DNA of 49,766 nucleotides from Collinsella sp. (GCA_018368345.1 JAGZEK010000017.1:1-49766), one strand, 5' to 3'. Positions 34,224 to 42,923 are shown, numbered from the stretch's first letter. The notes: a model not told the origin generated them from the letters alone. Made by a program: numbers and translations.

Positions 34224-36305
34224 CTAGCGTCCCTGGGTGCGGCCCTCGTCGTAGCGCTCGACCAGTTTGGCCTGAACGTCGTAGGGCACCTGCTCATAGC
34301 CAGCCGGCTTCATGGTAAAGTCACCCGTGCCGCGCGTGATGGAACGCAGGCGTGTCGAGTAATCCGTCAGTTCGGCAAGAGGTGCCTGGGCAATGACCAC
34401 GGTATCGCCGCGCTCGTCGGTCTCCATGCCCGTTACGCGACCGCGCGAGGCGGAGATGTCGCCCATCACGGCGCCGGCATAGCTCTCGGGGATGGTCACC
34501 GTGACCTCCTCGATAGGCTCCAGCACCACCGGATCGGCGTCGGCGCACGCCTTGCGCAAGCCGATGCGGGCCGCCGCGCGGAAGGCCATTTCGTTGGAGT
34601 CGACGCTGTGATACGAACCGTCATACACGGCAACACGGATACCCGTAAGCGGGTAGCCGGCGATAATGCCGTCCTTCATGGTCTCCTGAACACCCTTGTC
34701 CACGGCGGGAATCAGCGAGCGCGGGATGCGGCCGCCCACGACCTCGTCCACAAACTCATAGCCGTCACTCGTACCGTCGGGTCCAATGAGCGGCTCCACG
34801 CGCAGCCAGCAGTCGCCATACTGACCGGCGCCGCCGGTCTGCTTCTTGTGGCGGCCCTGGGCACTCGCCGTGCGGCGAATGGTCTCGCGATACGGAATGC
34901 GAATCGGCACGCTCTTGGCCGCAACTTTGGTACGGTCCTCCAGGCGGTTGAGCAGCACCGATACCTGCGCCTCGCCCACGGCAGAGATAATGGTCTGACC
35001 CGTCTCCTCGTCGCGATCGATGCTCATGGTCGGATCGGCCTTGCAGGCCTTCTCGATAAACGTGTAGAGCTTTTCCTCGTCGCCACGGTTCTCGGCCTCG
35101 ATGGCGATGCGATACTGCGAGTTGGGGAACTTGAATGCCGCGGCCTCAACCTTACCGGTGATGGAAAGCGTGTCACCCGTCTCGGCAGCCAACTTGGGCG
35201 CCACGATAATGTCGCCCGCATAGGCATGCCCGACCTCGGTCATGTCGCGCCCGCACATCACGTACAGGTGAGCCAGACGGTCCGTCTTGCGCGTACGCGC
35301 GTTGACCAGCTCAAGACCCGGCTCAAGCGTGCCCGTCAGCACCTTGATAAAGCTGATGCGGCCCTGCTGCGGGTCGGCCAGTGTCTTAAACACAAATGCC
35401 ACCGGACGGTCATCGTCGCTCGAAATCTTGAGGGAGTCGCCGTCGATGAGCGGCATCTCGCCGTAGTCGGTCGGCGCCGGGAAGTACGTGGCGATATCGT
35501 CCATCAGCGAGTTGACGCCCTGCTCCTTAATGCAGTCGCCCGCAAAGACCGGCACAAAGATACGCTCGGCGATCGCCTTCGACAGCAGGCCCTCAAGCTC
35601 CTCCTGCGTCAGCGTCTCCTCGCCCTCCAGGTACTTCATCATCAGCTCGTCGTCAGCCTCGGCCACCAGCTCGCACAGATGGTCGTGGGCCTCCTCGGCC
35701 TGGGCACGATACTCCTCGGGGATCTCCGACTCAACGGCCTCGGCGCCGTTGCAGTGGCGCGCCTTCATGCGCACCAGGTCGATGATGCCGTCAAAGTCCT
35801 CGCCCTCGCCCCAGGGAAGGGTCACGGCGCCCAAGCGCGTGCCAAAGCGTTCCTGCAGCAGATCCATTGTGGTCGCAAAGCTGGCCTCGGAGCGCGACAG
35901 GCGGTTTACGAACACCGCACGCGCCAGGCGCAGGTCCTCGGCCGCATACCAAAGCTTGACGGTCGTCGGCTGCGGACCGGCCTCGGCGTCAACCACAAAC
36001 AGGGCGGTCTCGCACACGCTCATCGCGGCAAAGGCGTCGCCGATAAAATCGGGGTAACACGGGGCATCGAGCACGTTAATGCGAGTGCCCTTCCAGTCGA
36101 TCGGCGCAATCGTCGTCGAGATGGAGAAGGCGCGCTTGACCTCTTCGGGGTCATAGTCGAGCGTAGGCTTGGTGCCGTCGTGGCCGCCCAGGCGGGCGGT
36201 CTTACCGGAAAGGTGGAGCATGGCCTCGGCGAGTGAAGTCTTGCCCACCCCGCCTTGGCCTACGAGCACCACGTTCCTTACGTTGCCGGTCTTGGGAGCA
36301 CCCAT
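34224..36305 (-). CDS. Elongation factor G-like GTPase
   Basis: The protein has 693 residues with all EF-G domains. The G domain differs from true EF-G: the P-loop is GQGGVGKTS (16-24) instead of AHIDAGKTT, the DTPGH motif is DAPCYPDF so the catalytic His is Tyr, and the NKxD position reads VNRLSRSE. The later domains (FKTLADPQQGRISFIKVLTG, GEAQVSVLL, GRHKKQTGGAGQYGDC) are well kept. It belongs to the EF-G-like group present next to the true fusA in actinobacteria; its role on the ribosome is not settled. AAGGAGG supports the ATG at 36305. Confidence 0.9.
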   Translation of the reverse strand: MGAPKTGNVRNVVLVGQGGVGKTSLAEAMLHLSGKTARLGGHDGTKPTLDYDPEEVKRAFSISTTIAPIDWKGTRINVLDAPCYPDFIGDAFAAMSVCETALFVVDAEAGPQPTTVKLWYAAEDLRLARAVFVNRLSRSEASFATTMDLLQERFGTRLGAVTLPWGEGEDFDGIIDLVRMKARHCNGAEAVESEIPEEYRAQAEEAHDHLCELVAEADDELMMKYLEGEETLTQEELEGLLSKAIAERIFVPVFAGDCIKEQGVNSLMDDIATYFPAPTDYGEMPLIDGDSLKISSDDDRPVAFVFKTLADPQQGRISFIKVLTGTLEPGLELVNARTRKTDRLAHLYVMCGRDMTEVGHAYAGDIIVAPKLAAETGDTLSITGKVEAAAFKFPNSQYRIAIEAENRGDEEKLYTFIEKACKADPTMSIDRDEETGQTIISAVGEAQVSVLLNRLEDRTKVAAKSVPIRIPYRETIRRTASAQGRHKKQTGGAGQYGDCWLRVEPLIGPDGTSDGYEFVDEVVGGRIPRSLIPAVDKGVQETMKDGIIAGYPLTGIRVAVYDGSYHSVDSNEMAFRAAARIGLRKACADADPVVLEPIEEVTVTIPESYAGAVMGDISASRGRVTGMETDERGDTVVIAQAPLAELTDYSTRLRSITRGTGDFTMKPAGYEQVPYDVQAKLVERYDEGRTQGR

Positions 36306-36544
36306 GATGACCTCCTTGCAGGGCCGCGCGCGATGCGCGACGCCAACGGGGAGAGTTCGCGGCCGGTGCCAGCCAGGGAGCAGAATGGTCGGCAGCCGCG
36401 CCGCCTCACCCTCCAAATGTCCTATGCCACCACCCTACCCTCACGACCGCTCATCCATGCACACCTTTCGGCACGCGTATGAATACGGGCGGCGAGAGGA
36501 GGGTGCGAGCTTGCGAGGCGATTATTGAACCCCGCCGATGCAAA

Positions 36545-36582
36545 TAAAATGCCGCCCCAGGCCGTAAGACCTGCGGCGGCAT
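36545..36582 (-). terminator. Terminator of the amino-acid ABC operon
   Basis: ATGCCGCC (36549-36556) and GGCGGCAT (36575-36582) are the foot of a stem with further pairing of CAGG and CCTG; TTTTATTT follows on the minus strand. The 310-bp gap between this operon and the EF-G-like gene holds only this and a small CTCAA/TTGAG hairpin. Confidence 0.8.
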
Positions 36583-36615
36583 CACCTCAATAAACAGTTG
36601 AGTAAATAGCTGAGC

Positions 36616-37380
36616 CTATCCCTCGATACGGCTCAAGAACTCGCGCGTACGTTGCTCGCGCGGATGGTCGATGACCTGCTCGGCCGGACCCTCCTCGACA
36701 ATGCGGCCGCCGTCCATAAAGACCACGCGGTCGGCAACATCGCGCGCAAACTGCATCGCATGGGTCACGATCACCATCGTCATATTCTGCGCCGCCAGGT
36801 CCTTGATGACGCGCAGAACCTCGGCCGTCAGCTCGGGATCGAGCGCCGAGGTCGGCTCGTCAAAGAATAAGATTTCCGGGTCGAGCGCCAGGGCGCGGGC
36901 AATACTCACGCGCTGCTGCTGACCGCCCGAAAGCTCGCAGGGCACCTTGTTCTCGTTGCCCGTCAGCCCCATTTGCGCAATCAGCTCGTGAGCGCGGGCC
37001 TCCTCCTGCTCGCGCGGGCGCTTAAGCACGCGGATCGGCGCATCAGTGATGTTTTTCATCACGGTATAGTGCGGGAACAGATTGTAGTTCTGAAACACCA
37101 AACCAAACCGCGAGCGCGCCTGTTTAGGCACATCGCCCTTTGCGTACACCGCGCCCGAACCCGTATCCATCGCGACGGCAAGGTCGCCAAACGAGAGCGA
37201 GCCGCCGTCGAGCGTCTCGAGCAGCGTGGCGCAGCGCAGCAGCGTAGACTTACCGCCGCCCGAAGGCCCGATAATCGCCACGACCTCGCCACGCTTGACC
37301 TCGAGCGAGATATCCTTGAGCACCTCATTGCCGCCAAACGCCTTGCGCGCGCTTTCGATTTTCATCACTGAGTTAGTCAT
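36616..37380 (-). CDS. Polar amino-acid ABC transporter, ATP-binding protein
   Basis: The protein has 254 residues. Walker A GPSGGGKST, signature LSGGQQQRV and Walker B EILFFDEPTSALD are intact, and FGLVFQNYNLFPHYTVMKNI is typical of the GlnQ/HisP family. The ATG at 37380 overlaps the end of the permease gene by eight bases; an ATG at 37365 is also in frame. It powers the permease encoded upstream. One extra insertion of about ten residues (TGSGAVYAKGDVPKQ) lies between Walker A and the Q-loop. Confidence 0.93.
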   Translation of the reverse strand: MTNSVMKIESARKAFGGNEVLKDISLEVKRGEVVAIIGPSGGGKSTLLRCATLLETLDGGSLSFGDLAVAMDTGSGAVYAKGDVPKQARSRFGLVFQNYNLFPHYTVMKNITDAPIRVLKRPREQEEARAHELIAQMGLTGNENKVPCELSGGQQQRVSIARALALDPEILFFDEPTSALDPELTAEVLRVIKDLAAQNMTMVIVTHAMQFARDVADRVVFMDGGRIVEEGPAEQVIDHPREQRTREFLSRIEG

Positions 37381-38026
37381 GATAATAGTCCAGCTTCTTT
37401 TCGGCGGCGCCCAGCAGCATCTCGACCACAAAGTTAAAGACCCAGTAGATCAGCGCCGCGATTGCAAACGGCACCATGCTCACCTGCGAGGCGACCAGCG
37501 CCTTGGCCGTCGAGAACATCTCGCCCACGCCGATGGCGAACGCCAGCGACGTGTCCTTGACCAGCGTGATGATCTCGTTGCCCATCGCCGGCAAAATGCG
37601 TTTGGCAACTTGCGGCATCACGATGTACAAAAATGTCTGCAGACGCGAGTAGCCCAGCACCTCGGCGGCCTCATATTGACCACGCGGAATCGACTGCAGG
37701 CCCGAGCGATAGATCTCGGCAAAGTAGCCGGCGTAGTTGATGATGAACGCCACAACGCACGCCGTCCACTTGGAATCGGGCGTGAGCGAGATGCCGAACA
37801 CGTAGTACGGGGCAAAGTAGATGGCAAACATCTGTAGCATGAGCGGCGTGCCGCGCATGACCGAAATATAGATGCGCGCGATCCAGCGAAGCGGCGCAAT
37901 TTTGCTCATGCGCATAAACGCCACGGGAATTCCCAGCGGAATCGACCCGAGCAACGTCAGCACAAACAGCTGCAAGCTGACCAAGAATCCCTGGCCAAGC
38001 ATCTGCATCATGACTTGAATAGACAT
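37373..38026 (-). CDS. Polar amino-acid ABC transporter, permease
   Basis: The protein has 217 residues and about five membrane helices of the HisM/GlnP family. YAGYFAEIYRSGLQSIPRGQYEAAEVLGYS, seen as EIYRSGLQSIPRGQYEAA, is the EAA loop that docks to the ATPase. The start codon overlaps the stop of the binding-protein gene as TAATG, so translation is coupled. Only one permease gene is present, so the channel would be a homodimer. Confidence 0.93.
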   Translation of the reverse strand: MSIQVMMQMLGQGFLVSLQLFVLTLLGSIPLGIPVAFMRMSKIAPLRWIARIYISVMRGTPLMLQMFAIYFAPYYVFGISLTPDSKWTACVVAFIINYAGYFAEIYRSGLQSIPRGQYEAAEVLGYSRLQTFLYIVMPQVAKRILPAMGNEIITLVKDTSLAFAIGVGEMFSTAKALVASQVSMVPFAIAALIYWVFNFVVEMLLGAAEKKLDYYHD

Positions 38027-38886
38027 TATTTCAAAACCCAGTTGTCGAAGGATAGACCGTAATCTGCGTACTTGTCGCACAGGTCCTTGACCGTGCCGTC
38101 CTCGTAGAGCGCCTTAAGCGACTCGGTCGCGGCATCGGCCGACTTGATGTCGCCCTTCTTAAAGCCGACGGCGTAGTGCTCGCTGGAGAGCGGCTCATCG
38201 AGCTGCGTATAGGCATCGGGCTTAGCGGCAAGCTGATACTGGGCAATCGAAAGATCGCAAGCCACGGCATCGACCGCGCCGCTCTCGAGCTGCATAAAGG
38301 CCGTGTTGTACTCGCCGATGGTATCGAGCGTGGCAAACGTCGCGGCCAGATCCTTCTGGTCGCCCTCGAGCACATCCTGCGCAGCGGAATCAGTCTGGGT
38401 AATCACGGTCTTGCCGGCAAGATCGTCCCAGCTCTTGATACCCGCGTCCTTCTTGACCACGAGCACCTGCTCATTGAGCATGTACGGCTCGGAGAACGTG
38501 TAGTCGTCCTCGCGACCCTCCATGGTAAAGCCGTTCCAGATGCAGTTGATGGCGCCTGAGTTGAGCAGCGTATCCTTGGCGTCCCAGTCGATGGCCTCAT
38601 AGTCGACGTCCCAGCCCTGCTTGTCGGCAACGGCCTTGGCAAGATCGAGGTCAAAGCCGGTGTACTCGCCGTCGTCGCCCACAAAGCCATACGGAGGATA
38701 GGACTTGTCAAAGCCCACCACGAGTTTCTTGGACTCGGCGGCGCCCTTCACATCCTTGGCAGCGGCGGAACCAGCAGCGGAGCCTTTGTCGGCACCGCCA
38801 CCGCAGCCAACCAGGCCAAGGCCGAGCACCGTGGCGAGCGAGCCGGCTAGACCAACAAACTGACGACGAGACATATCGGTATTCAT
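38026..38886 (-). CDS. Polar amino-acid ABC transporter, substrate-binding lipoprotein
   Basis: The protein has 286 residues. The signal sequence ends in LGLVGC, a lipobox whose Cys is lipidated; an SRRQFVG stretch precedes it, which resembles a Tat motif. The mature part is an SBP_bac_3 domain (VVGFDKSYPPYGFVGDDGE, FDLDLAKAVADKQGW). The ligand is a polar amino acid, identity unknown. GGGGGAA precedes the ATG at 38886. A near-consensus promoter and an operator-like repeat lie upstream, and the motif is shared with ilvE. Confidence 0.94.
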   Translation of the reverse strand: MNTDMSRRQFVGLAGSLATVLGLGLVGCGGGADKGSAAGSAAAKDVKGAAESKKLVVGFDKSYPPYGFVGDDGEYTGFDLDLAKAVADKQGWDVDYEAIDWDAKDTLLNSGAINCIWNGFTMEGREDDYTFSEPYMLNEQVLVVKKDAGIKSWDDLAGKTVITQTDSAAQDVLEGDQKDLAATFATLDTIGEYNTAFMQLESGAVDAVACDLSIAQYQLAAKPDAYTQLDEPLSSEHYAVGFKKGDIKSADAATESLKALYEDGTVKDLCDKYADYGLSFDNWVLK

Positions 38887-38905
38887 GGTATTCCCCCTTG
38901 ATGGC

Positions 38906-38922
38906 ACTTTAGTTAGGTAAAG
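38906..38922. promoter_or_regulatory. Operator-like motif in the amino-acid ABC leader
   Basis: CACTTTA (38905-38911) and TAAAGTG (38918-38924) are perfect 7-bp arms with a 6-bp spacer. Read on the minus strand, CTTTACCTAACTAAAGT matches the ilvE-upstream motif in 16 of 17 positions. Its place just downstream of the transcription start suits a repressor. Confidence 0.55.
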
Positions 38923-38942
38923 TGAGTCATGTAACGTTCAGA

Positions 38943-38971
38943 ATAATACACTCTACCTTGATAAAGTACAA
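38943..38971 (-). promoter_or_regulatory. Promoter of the amino-acid ABC operon
   Basis: On the minus strand TTGTAC (38966-38971) and TATTAT (38943-38948) are separated by exactly 17 bases. Confidence 0.75.
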
Positions 38972-38977
38972 GGGAGG

Positions 38978-39128
38978 GTTTGCCCGGCGCGGGCGGGGAG
39001 CGGCGCGTAATTAAGTTTCCTGCTCTACAGTCCCGCGCAAGACGGAAAGCACATTAAGTGCTTTCCTTTGCGTGCGGAACTCGCGATAAACTTAATTACG
39101 CGCCGCTCCCCGCCCGCGCCGGGCAAAC
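38978..39128. repeat. 151-bp nested palindrome with perfect 41-bp arms
   Basis: Positions 38978-39018 and 39088-39128 are perfectly complementary over 41 bases. Nested inside, GGAAAGCAC (39044-39052) and GTGCTTTCC (39058-39066) form a second perfect hairpin with an ATTAA loop, with imperfect pairing between. The arms are very GC-rich except for TAATTAAGTTT at their inner ends. It lies between two divergent genes, only a few bases upstream of the ABC -35, so it is not a terminator. Confidence 0.95.
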
Positions 39129-39235
39129 GTCGTTGAACTCATCGGTGACATGAAATAACTGCTTGCATATCGTCCTTTAGCTTGGTTCGGTACAATGATT
39201 TCAGCTTTAAATTTATAAATTAGTGGGGTTAATTC

Positions 39236-40684
39236 ATGGCAGAATCTCGTGCTGAGCGTAAGGCTCGGCGTGCTTTGATCCAGGCGGCTGAGGGGTCGGA
39301 GGAGACGAAATCTTCTAAGAAATCTAAGTCATCTAAGGATGCGAAGGGTAAATCTAACAAGGGCAAGGTTAAGGCCAAGCGTTCTGGTGCTCGTCAGGGT
39401 GAAAGCAAAAAAGCTAGGGCTCGCCTTGAGCGCTCTCCCAAAGACTCGGCCAAGCCTGCTCGTAAGGCTGTGGATCCTAAGTCGCCTTGTTCCATCATGA
39501 GGGCTTGTGGTGGGTGTACGGCGCTCAATCGTCCTTATAAAAAGCAGTTGGCCGCTAAGCAGGCTGCTATGGAGGAGTTGTTTGCCGAGCTTTGCGAGCG
39601 TGAGGGCATCGCCGTTGATCCTATTCGCGGTATGGGTGTCACCTTGGGCGATCCGGGTAAGTATCCTGCGCCGCGTGGCTTTCGGCATAAGGCTGCCACT
39701 CCTTTTGCCCCTGGCAAGGAGGGTGCCGTTCGCTGCGGCTTCTTTGAGCGCGGCACGCACAAGATCGTTGCCGTACCCGAGTGTCCTGTCGAGGCGCCGG
39801 GGGCTCGTCAGATTCTCAACGGCATCGCTCGCGAGGCAGAGCGCCTGCACATTCCCGCCTTTAACGAGGACAAGCATCTGGGACTGCTTCGCTATGCCGT
39901 CGTCCGCTGCGGTTGGCGTACCGACCAGATCATGGTTACCCTCGTGACCGCCCAGCGAGACCTGCCGCATGCCCAGGAGTTCTTTGAGGCCGTCGCCGCA
40001 CTCGATCCGCATATCGTCACCGTCGCCCAAAACATCAACGGCCGCCCCGGCAATGCCATCCTGGGCGAGGAGACCCGTATCGTCTATGGCGCCGAGTGTA
40101 TGCGAGATCAGTTGCTCGGCTGCGAATTCGATATCTCCCCCACCGCTTTCTACCAGACCAACCCGCAGCAGACCGAGCTGCTCTATCAACTCGCGATTGA
40201 CGGCATGGACCTGCAGCAGGGCGACGTGCTTATGGACGCTTACTGCGGCAGCGGTACCATCGGTCTGTGCGCCGCAAAAGACGCTCAGGGCAAGGGCGCC
40301 GGCATCATGCTACTCGGCGTTGAGCGCAATCCCGCCGGTATCGCCGATGCACGTCGCAACGCCGAGCTCAACGGCCTCACCCGCAATGCATGGTTTATGG
40401 CCGACGACGCCACCGATTACATCCTGGACGCCGACGACAACAACGAGCGCGTCGACGTTCTCTCCATCGACCCGCCGCGCGCCGGCTCTACTCCCGAGTT
40501 CCTCGAGGCCGCTTGCACGCTCAAGCCGCGCCGCATCACCTACATCAGCTGCAACCCTGTGACCCAGGAGCGCGACCTACACCAGCTCCTCGACGGCGGC
40601 TACCGCCTGCTCAAGATCACGCCGGTCGACATGTTCCCCCATACCGACCATACCGAAACCGTCGCGATCCTCGAGCGCCGCTAG
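39236..40684 (+). CDS. TrmA/RlmD-family RNA (uracil-5-)-methyltransferase
   Basis: The protein has 482 residues. The first 80 are basic low-complexity sequence (KSSKKSKSSKDAKGKSNKGK) in place of the usual TRAM domain. Cys85, Cys91, Cys94 and Cys183 match the [4Fe-4S] ligands of the RlmD group. MDAYCGSGTIGLCAA binds S-adenosylmethionine, SIDPPRAGS is motif IV and ISCNPVTQERDL carries the catalytic Cys. It methylates a uracil in rRNA or tRNA; which position is not known. The first 600 bases use many T-ending codons while the rest prefer C. The binding site before the ATG is weak. Confidence 0.9.
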   Translation: MAESRAERKARRALIQAAEGSEETKSSKKSKSSKDAKGKSNKGKVKAKRSGARQGESKKARARLERSPKDSAKPARKAVDPKSPCSIMRACGGCTALNRPYKKQLAAKQAAMEELFAELCEREGIAVDPIRGMGVTLGDPGKYPAPRGFRHKAATPFAPGKEGAVRCGFFERGTHKIVAVPECPVEAPGARQILNGIAREAERLHIPAFNEDKHLGLLRYAVVRCGWRTDQIMVTLVTAQRDLPHAQEFFEAVAALDPHIVTVAQNINGRPGNAILGEETRIVYGAECMRDQLLGCEFDISPTAFYQTNPQQTELLYQLAIDGMDLQQGDVLMDAYCGSGTIGLCAAKDAQGKGAGIMLLGVERNPAGIADARRNAELNGLTRNAWFMADDATDYILDADDNNERVDVLSIDPPRAGSTPEFLEAACTLKPRRITYISCNPVTQERDLHQLLDGGYRLLKITPVDMFPHTDHTETVAILERR

Positions 40685-40697
40685 CCCACCGGCATAC

Positions 40698-40732
40698 AAA
40701 TAGGGGCGGCCCGTCTGGACCGCCCCTATTTT
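40698..40732. terminator. Bidirectional terminator between methyltransferase and PHP genes
   Basis: AAATAGGGGCGG (40698-40709) and CCGCCCCTATTT (40720-40731) are perfect arms, with T or A runs at both feet. Confidence 0.85.
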
Positions 40733-40751
40733 CATTCGATTGTGAATGTCG

Positions 40752-41573
40752 TTACATGCTCTTGCGCAGGTCGCACACACCAGCCGCCGCCATCTCGCGC
40801 AGCAGCGTCTCGCGGTCGCGCGTCACAATCAGATCCAGCGGGAAGTGAATCTCGTCGAGCATCTTGCGCGCAGAGTCGAGCTTGCCAATTGCCATGCCAA
40901 TGTGCGCGTCGGTCGAAACGCCAATGCCCACACCCAGCTCGGCGCAACGCTCAGCGATCTTGCGACACGCGCCCCAATGCTCGGTATCGGTACCATGCTC
41001 AAGACTGTGATTATTGATCTCGATGATCTTGTGCTTGGCCTTGGCCGCCAGCAGCACCTCGTCGATATCAAACGGTACGCCCGAACGACCCGTATGGCCC
41101 AACATGAACACCTTGGGGTGCTCCAGGGCATTGATGTACATCTCGGTCGTCTGGGCGAGCGTCGCGCCCTCGGCAAACTGCGGATTATGCACGCTTGCCA
41201 CCAAATAATCCAAATTACGCGTCACCAAATCGAACAGCGAATGTTGACGGCTGTACGAATCGCCGGCAATATCGAGCGTGACAGGAGTGTCCTCGCCAAA
41301 CAGGCTTCCGTCCAGCGAAACGATATCGGCCTCGGCACCACGCAGCACCAGCACGCCGCTCCAAATGCGCGGCCAGATATCCTGGTTGATAAAGAACTGG
41401 TAACTGCGCAGGTCATTGGGGCAAGCCGTAACCATAGAGCTCAAATGGTCGGCAGATCCGAGTACCTGCAGACCACGCTCTGCCGCCCAGTACACATTCT
41501 CCTCAATGGTCGAATATGCATGCGCAGAGAACATCGTATGGGTATGAATGTCACAAGAAAGCAGGTAGGGCAT
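40752..41573 (-). CDS. PHP-domain phosphoesterase (YcdX-like)
   Basis: The protein has 273 residues. DIHTHTMFS (8-16) supplies the first metal-binding histidines; ADHLSSM, ASVHNPQFAEG, EINNHSLEHG and STDAHIG hold the remaining metal ligands of the trinuclear site. Relatives hydrolyse phosphate esters; the substrate is unknown. AAGGAG precedes the ATG. A good promoter lies upstream at 41611-41640, so the gene is transcribed on its own. Confidence 0.9.
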   Translation of the reverse strand: MPYLLSCDIHTHTMFSAHAYSTIEENVYWAAERGLQVLGSADHLSSMVTACPNDLRSYQFFINQDIWPRIWSGVLVLRGAEADIVSLDGSLFGEDTPVTLDIAGDSYSRQHSLFDLVTRNLDYLVASVHNPQFAEGATLAQTTEMYINALEHPKVFMLGHTGRSGVPFDIDEVLLAAKAKHKIIEINNHSLEHGTDTEHWGACRKIAERCAELGVGIGVSTDAHIGMAIGKLDSARKMLDEIHFPLDLIVTRDRETLLREMAAAGVCDLRKSM

Positions 41574-41610
41574 CAGGTCTCCTTATCTGGCACGGCCGTC
41601 GCTTATATTC

Positions 41611-41640
41611 ATTGTACGCATAGCCTTCGATAGTCGTAAA
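41611..41640 (-). promoter_or_regulatory. Promoter of the PHP-domain gene
   Basis: On the minus strand TTTACG (41635-41640) and TACAAT (41611-41616) are spaced by 18 bases, about 40 bp from the start codon. Confidence 0.6.
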
Positions 41641-41673
41641 ACCACTCCATCCCAAAGACACAACGTCCATGAC

Positions 41674-41704
41674 AACGGGGTCCGGCTTAACACCAAACCC
41701 CGTT
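41674..41704 (-). terminator. Hairpin after the aminotransferase gene
   Basis: AACGGGGT (41674-41681) and ACCCCGTT (41697-41704) are perfect arms, 35 bases after the stop on the minus strand. There is no U-tract, so the role is tentative. Confidence 0.4.
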
Positions 41705-41716
41705 TCACGTAAAACA
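41701..41716. promoter_or_regulatory. parS-like sequence
   Basis: The 16 bases match the palindromic ParB site TGTTTCACGTGAAACA at 14 positions; the differences are at positions 1 and 11. It lies between genes. Confidence 0.35.
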
Positions 41717-41738
41717 TTGTAGGCAGAGCGCTTTACTT

Positions 41739-42923
41739 TTAACGATACTCGTCCGCCAACTGTTTCCAAGCGGGTAGCGAATTGACAATCGTTTCGTAGC
41801 TCACGCAATAGCCCAGGCGGAACCAACCCGGCATACCAAAGCTGTCCGAGGGAACCGCAAGCAACTCATACTTCTTTGCGCGCTCGCAAAACGCATTCGC
41901 ATCGGGCTCCAACGCTTTCACCCATAGGTAAAACGCGCCATCCGGCTCAACATAGGTGTAGCCGTACTCCGCTAGTGCGTCGGTAAGCGCGGTGCGGTTG
42001 CGTGCATAGGCCTCAACGTCACTCGGCTCATCGATGCAATCGATGATCACGCGCTGGAAGAGTGCCGGTGCGCATACAAAACCCAGCGTACGGGCAGCAC
42101 CCGCAACAGCCGGCATCAGACGGGCAGCCTGCGGATTGGTGTTGGGAACCAAGATCCACCCCACGCGCTCACCCGGCAGCGACAGCGACTTGGAATACGA
42201 GTAGCACACGATGGTGTGCTCGTAAATCGAGGGCACCCAAGGCACCTCGGCACCGTACACGATTTCGCGGTACGGCTCATCCGAGATGAGCATAATCGGA
42301 TTCTCGGGATCGCGCTGAGCGTTGGCCTCGCGCAGAACGTTGGCCAGTCGCGTCAGCGTGTCGCTTGTATATACGGCACCGGTCGGATTGTTGGGAGAGT
42401 CGATGATGACGGCCGCCGTCTTATCGCTGATCGCCTTGAGCACGTTGTCCACGCTCAGCTGGAACGTATCTTCATCGGCGAGCGCCTCAACACACGTACA
42501 GCCGGCCTTCTCAATCCAAACGCGATACTCCGGAAAGTACGGGGCGATAACAATAACCTCGTCGCCCGGGTTCGTAACGGCGTTGAGCGTGCAGGTGAGC
42601 GAAGCCGCGGCACCCACCGTCATAAAGACGTCTTTGCCCTCATAGCTCGTGCCAAAGCGGCGGTTGAGCGATTCGGCCACAGCGGCACGACATTGCGGCA
42701 GGCCCGGTGCGGGCGTGTAGCCGTGCAGCTGGTCGCTCGGCAGCTCCAGGGCCTTCTTAATCGACTCAGCCACGGCAGCGGGCGCTGGAACGCTCGGATT
42801 GCCCAGCGAAAAATCGAATACGTTTTCCGCACCGATTTGCGCCTTGCGCTCAAGGCCGTAGCTAAAGATCTCACGGATGATGGAGCTTTCCGCACCGCGA
42901 GCATACATAGTTTCGTTGATCAT
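41739..42923 (-). CDS. Class I/II pyridoxal-phosphate aminotransferase
   Basis: The protein has 394 residues. FDFSLGNPSVPAP, DSPNNPTGAVY (NNPTG at 178-182), ISDEPYREIVY and SYSKSLSLPGERVGW with the PLP Lys245 are all intact. The group includes aspartate and aromatic aminotransferases; the amino acid cannot be named from the sequence. AAAGGGG before the ATG at 42923 decides against a longer start at 43022, which would run into a palindrome. It is separated from ftsH by that palindrome and the ftsH terminator. Confidence 0.92.
   Translation of the reverse strand: MINETMYARGAESSIIREIFSYGLERKAQIGAENVFDFSLGNPSVPAPAAVAESIKKALELPSDQLHGYTPAPGLPQCRAAVAESLNRRFGTSYEGKDVFMTVGAAASLTCTLNAVTNPGDEVIVIAPYFPEYRVWIEKAGCTCVEALADEDTFQLSVDNVLKAISDKTAAVIIDSPNNPTGAVYTSDTLTRLANVLREANAQRDPENPIMLISDEPYREIVYGAEVPWVPSIYEHTIVCYSYSKSLSLPGERVGWILVPNTNPQAARLMPAVAGAARTLGFVCAPALFQRVIIDCIDEPSDVEAYARNRTALTDALAEYGYTYVEPDGAFYLWVKALEPDANAFCERAKKYELLAVPSDSFGMPGWFRLGYCVSYETIVNSLPAWKQLADEYR

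Noticed and set aside
38978..39128. Long palindrome as a transcription terminator
   Set aside because: The genes on both sides are transcribed away from it, and it lies upstream of both promoters.
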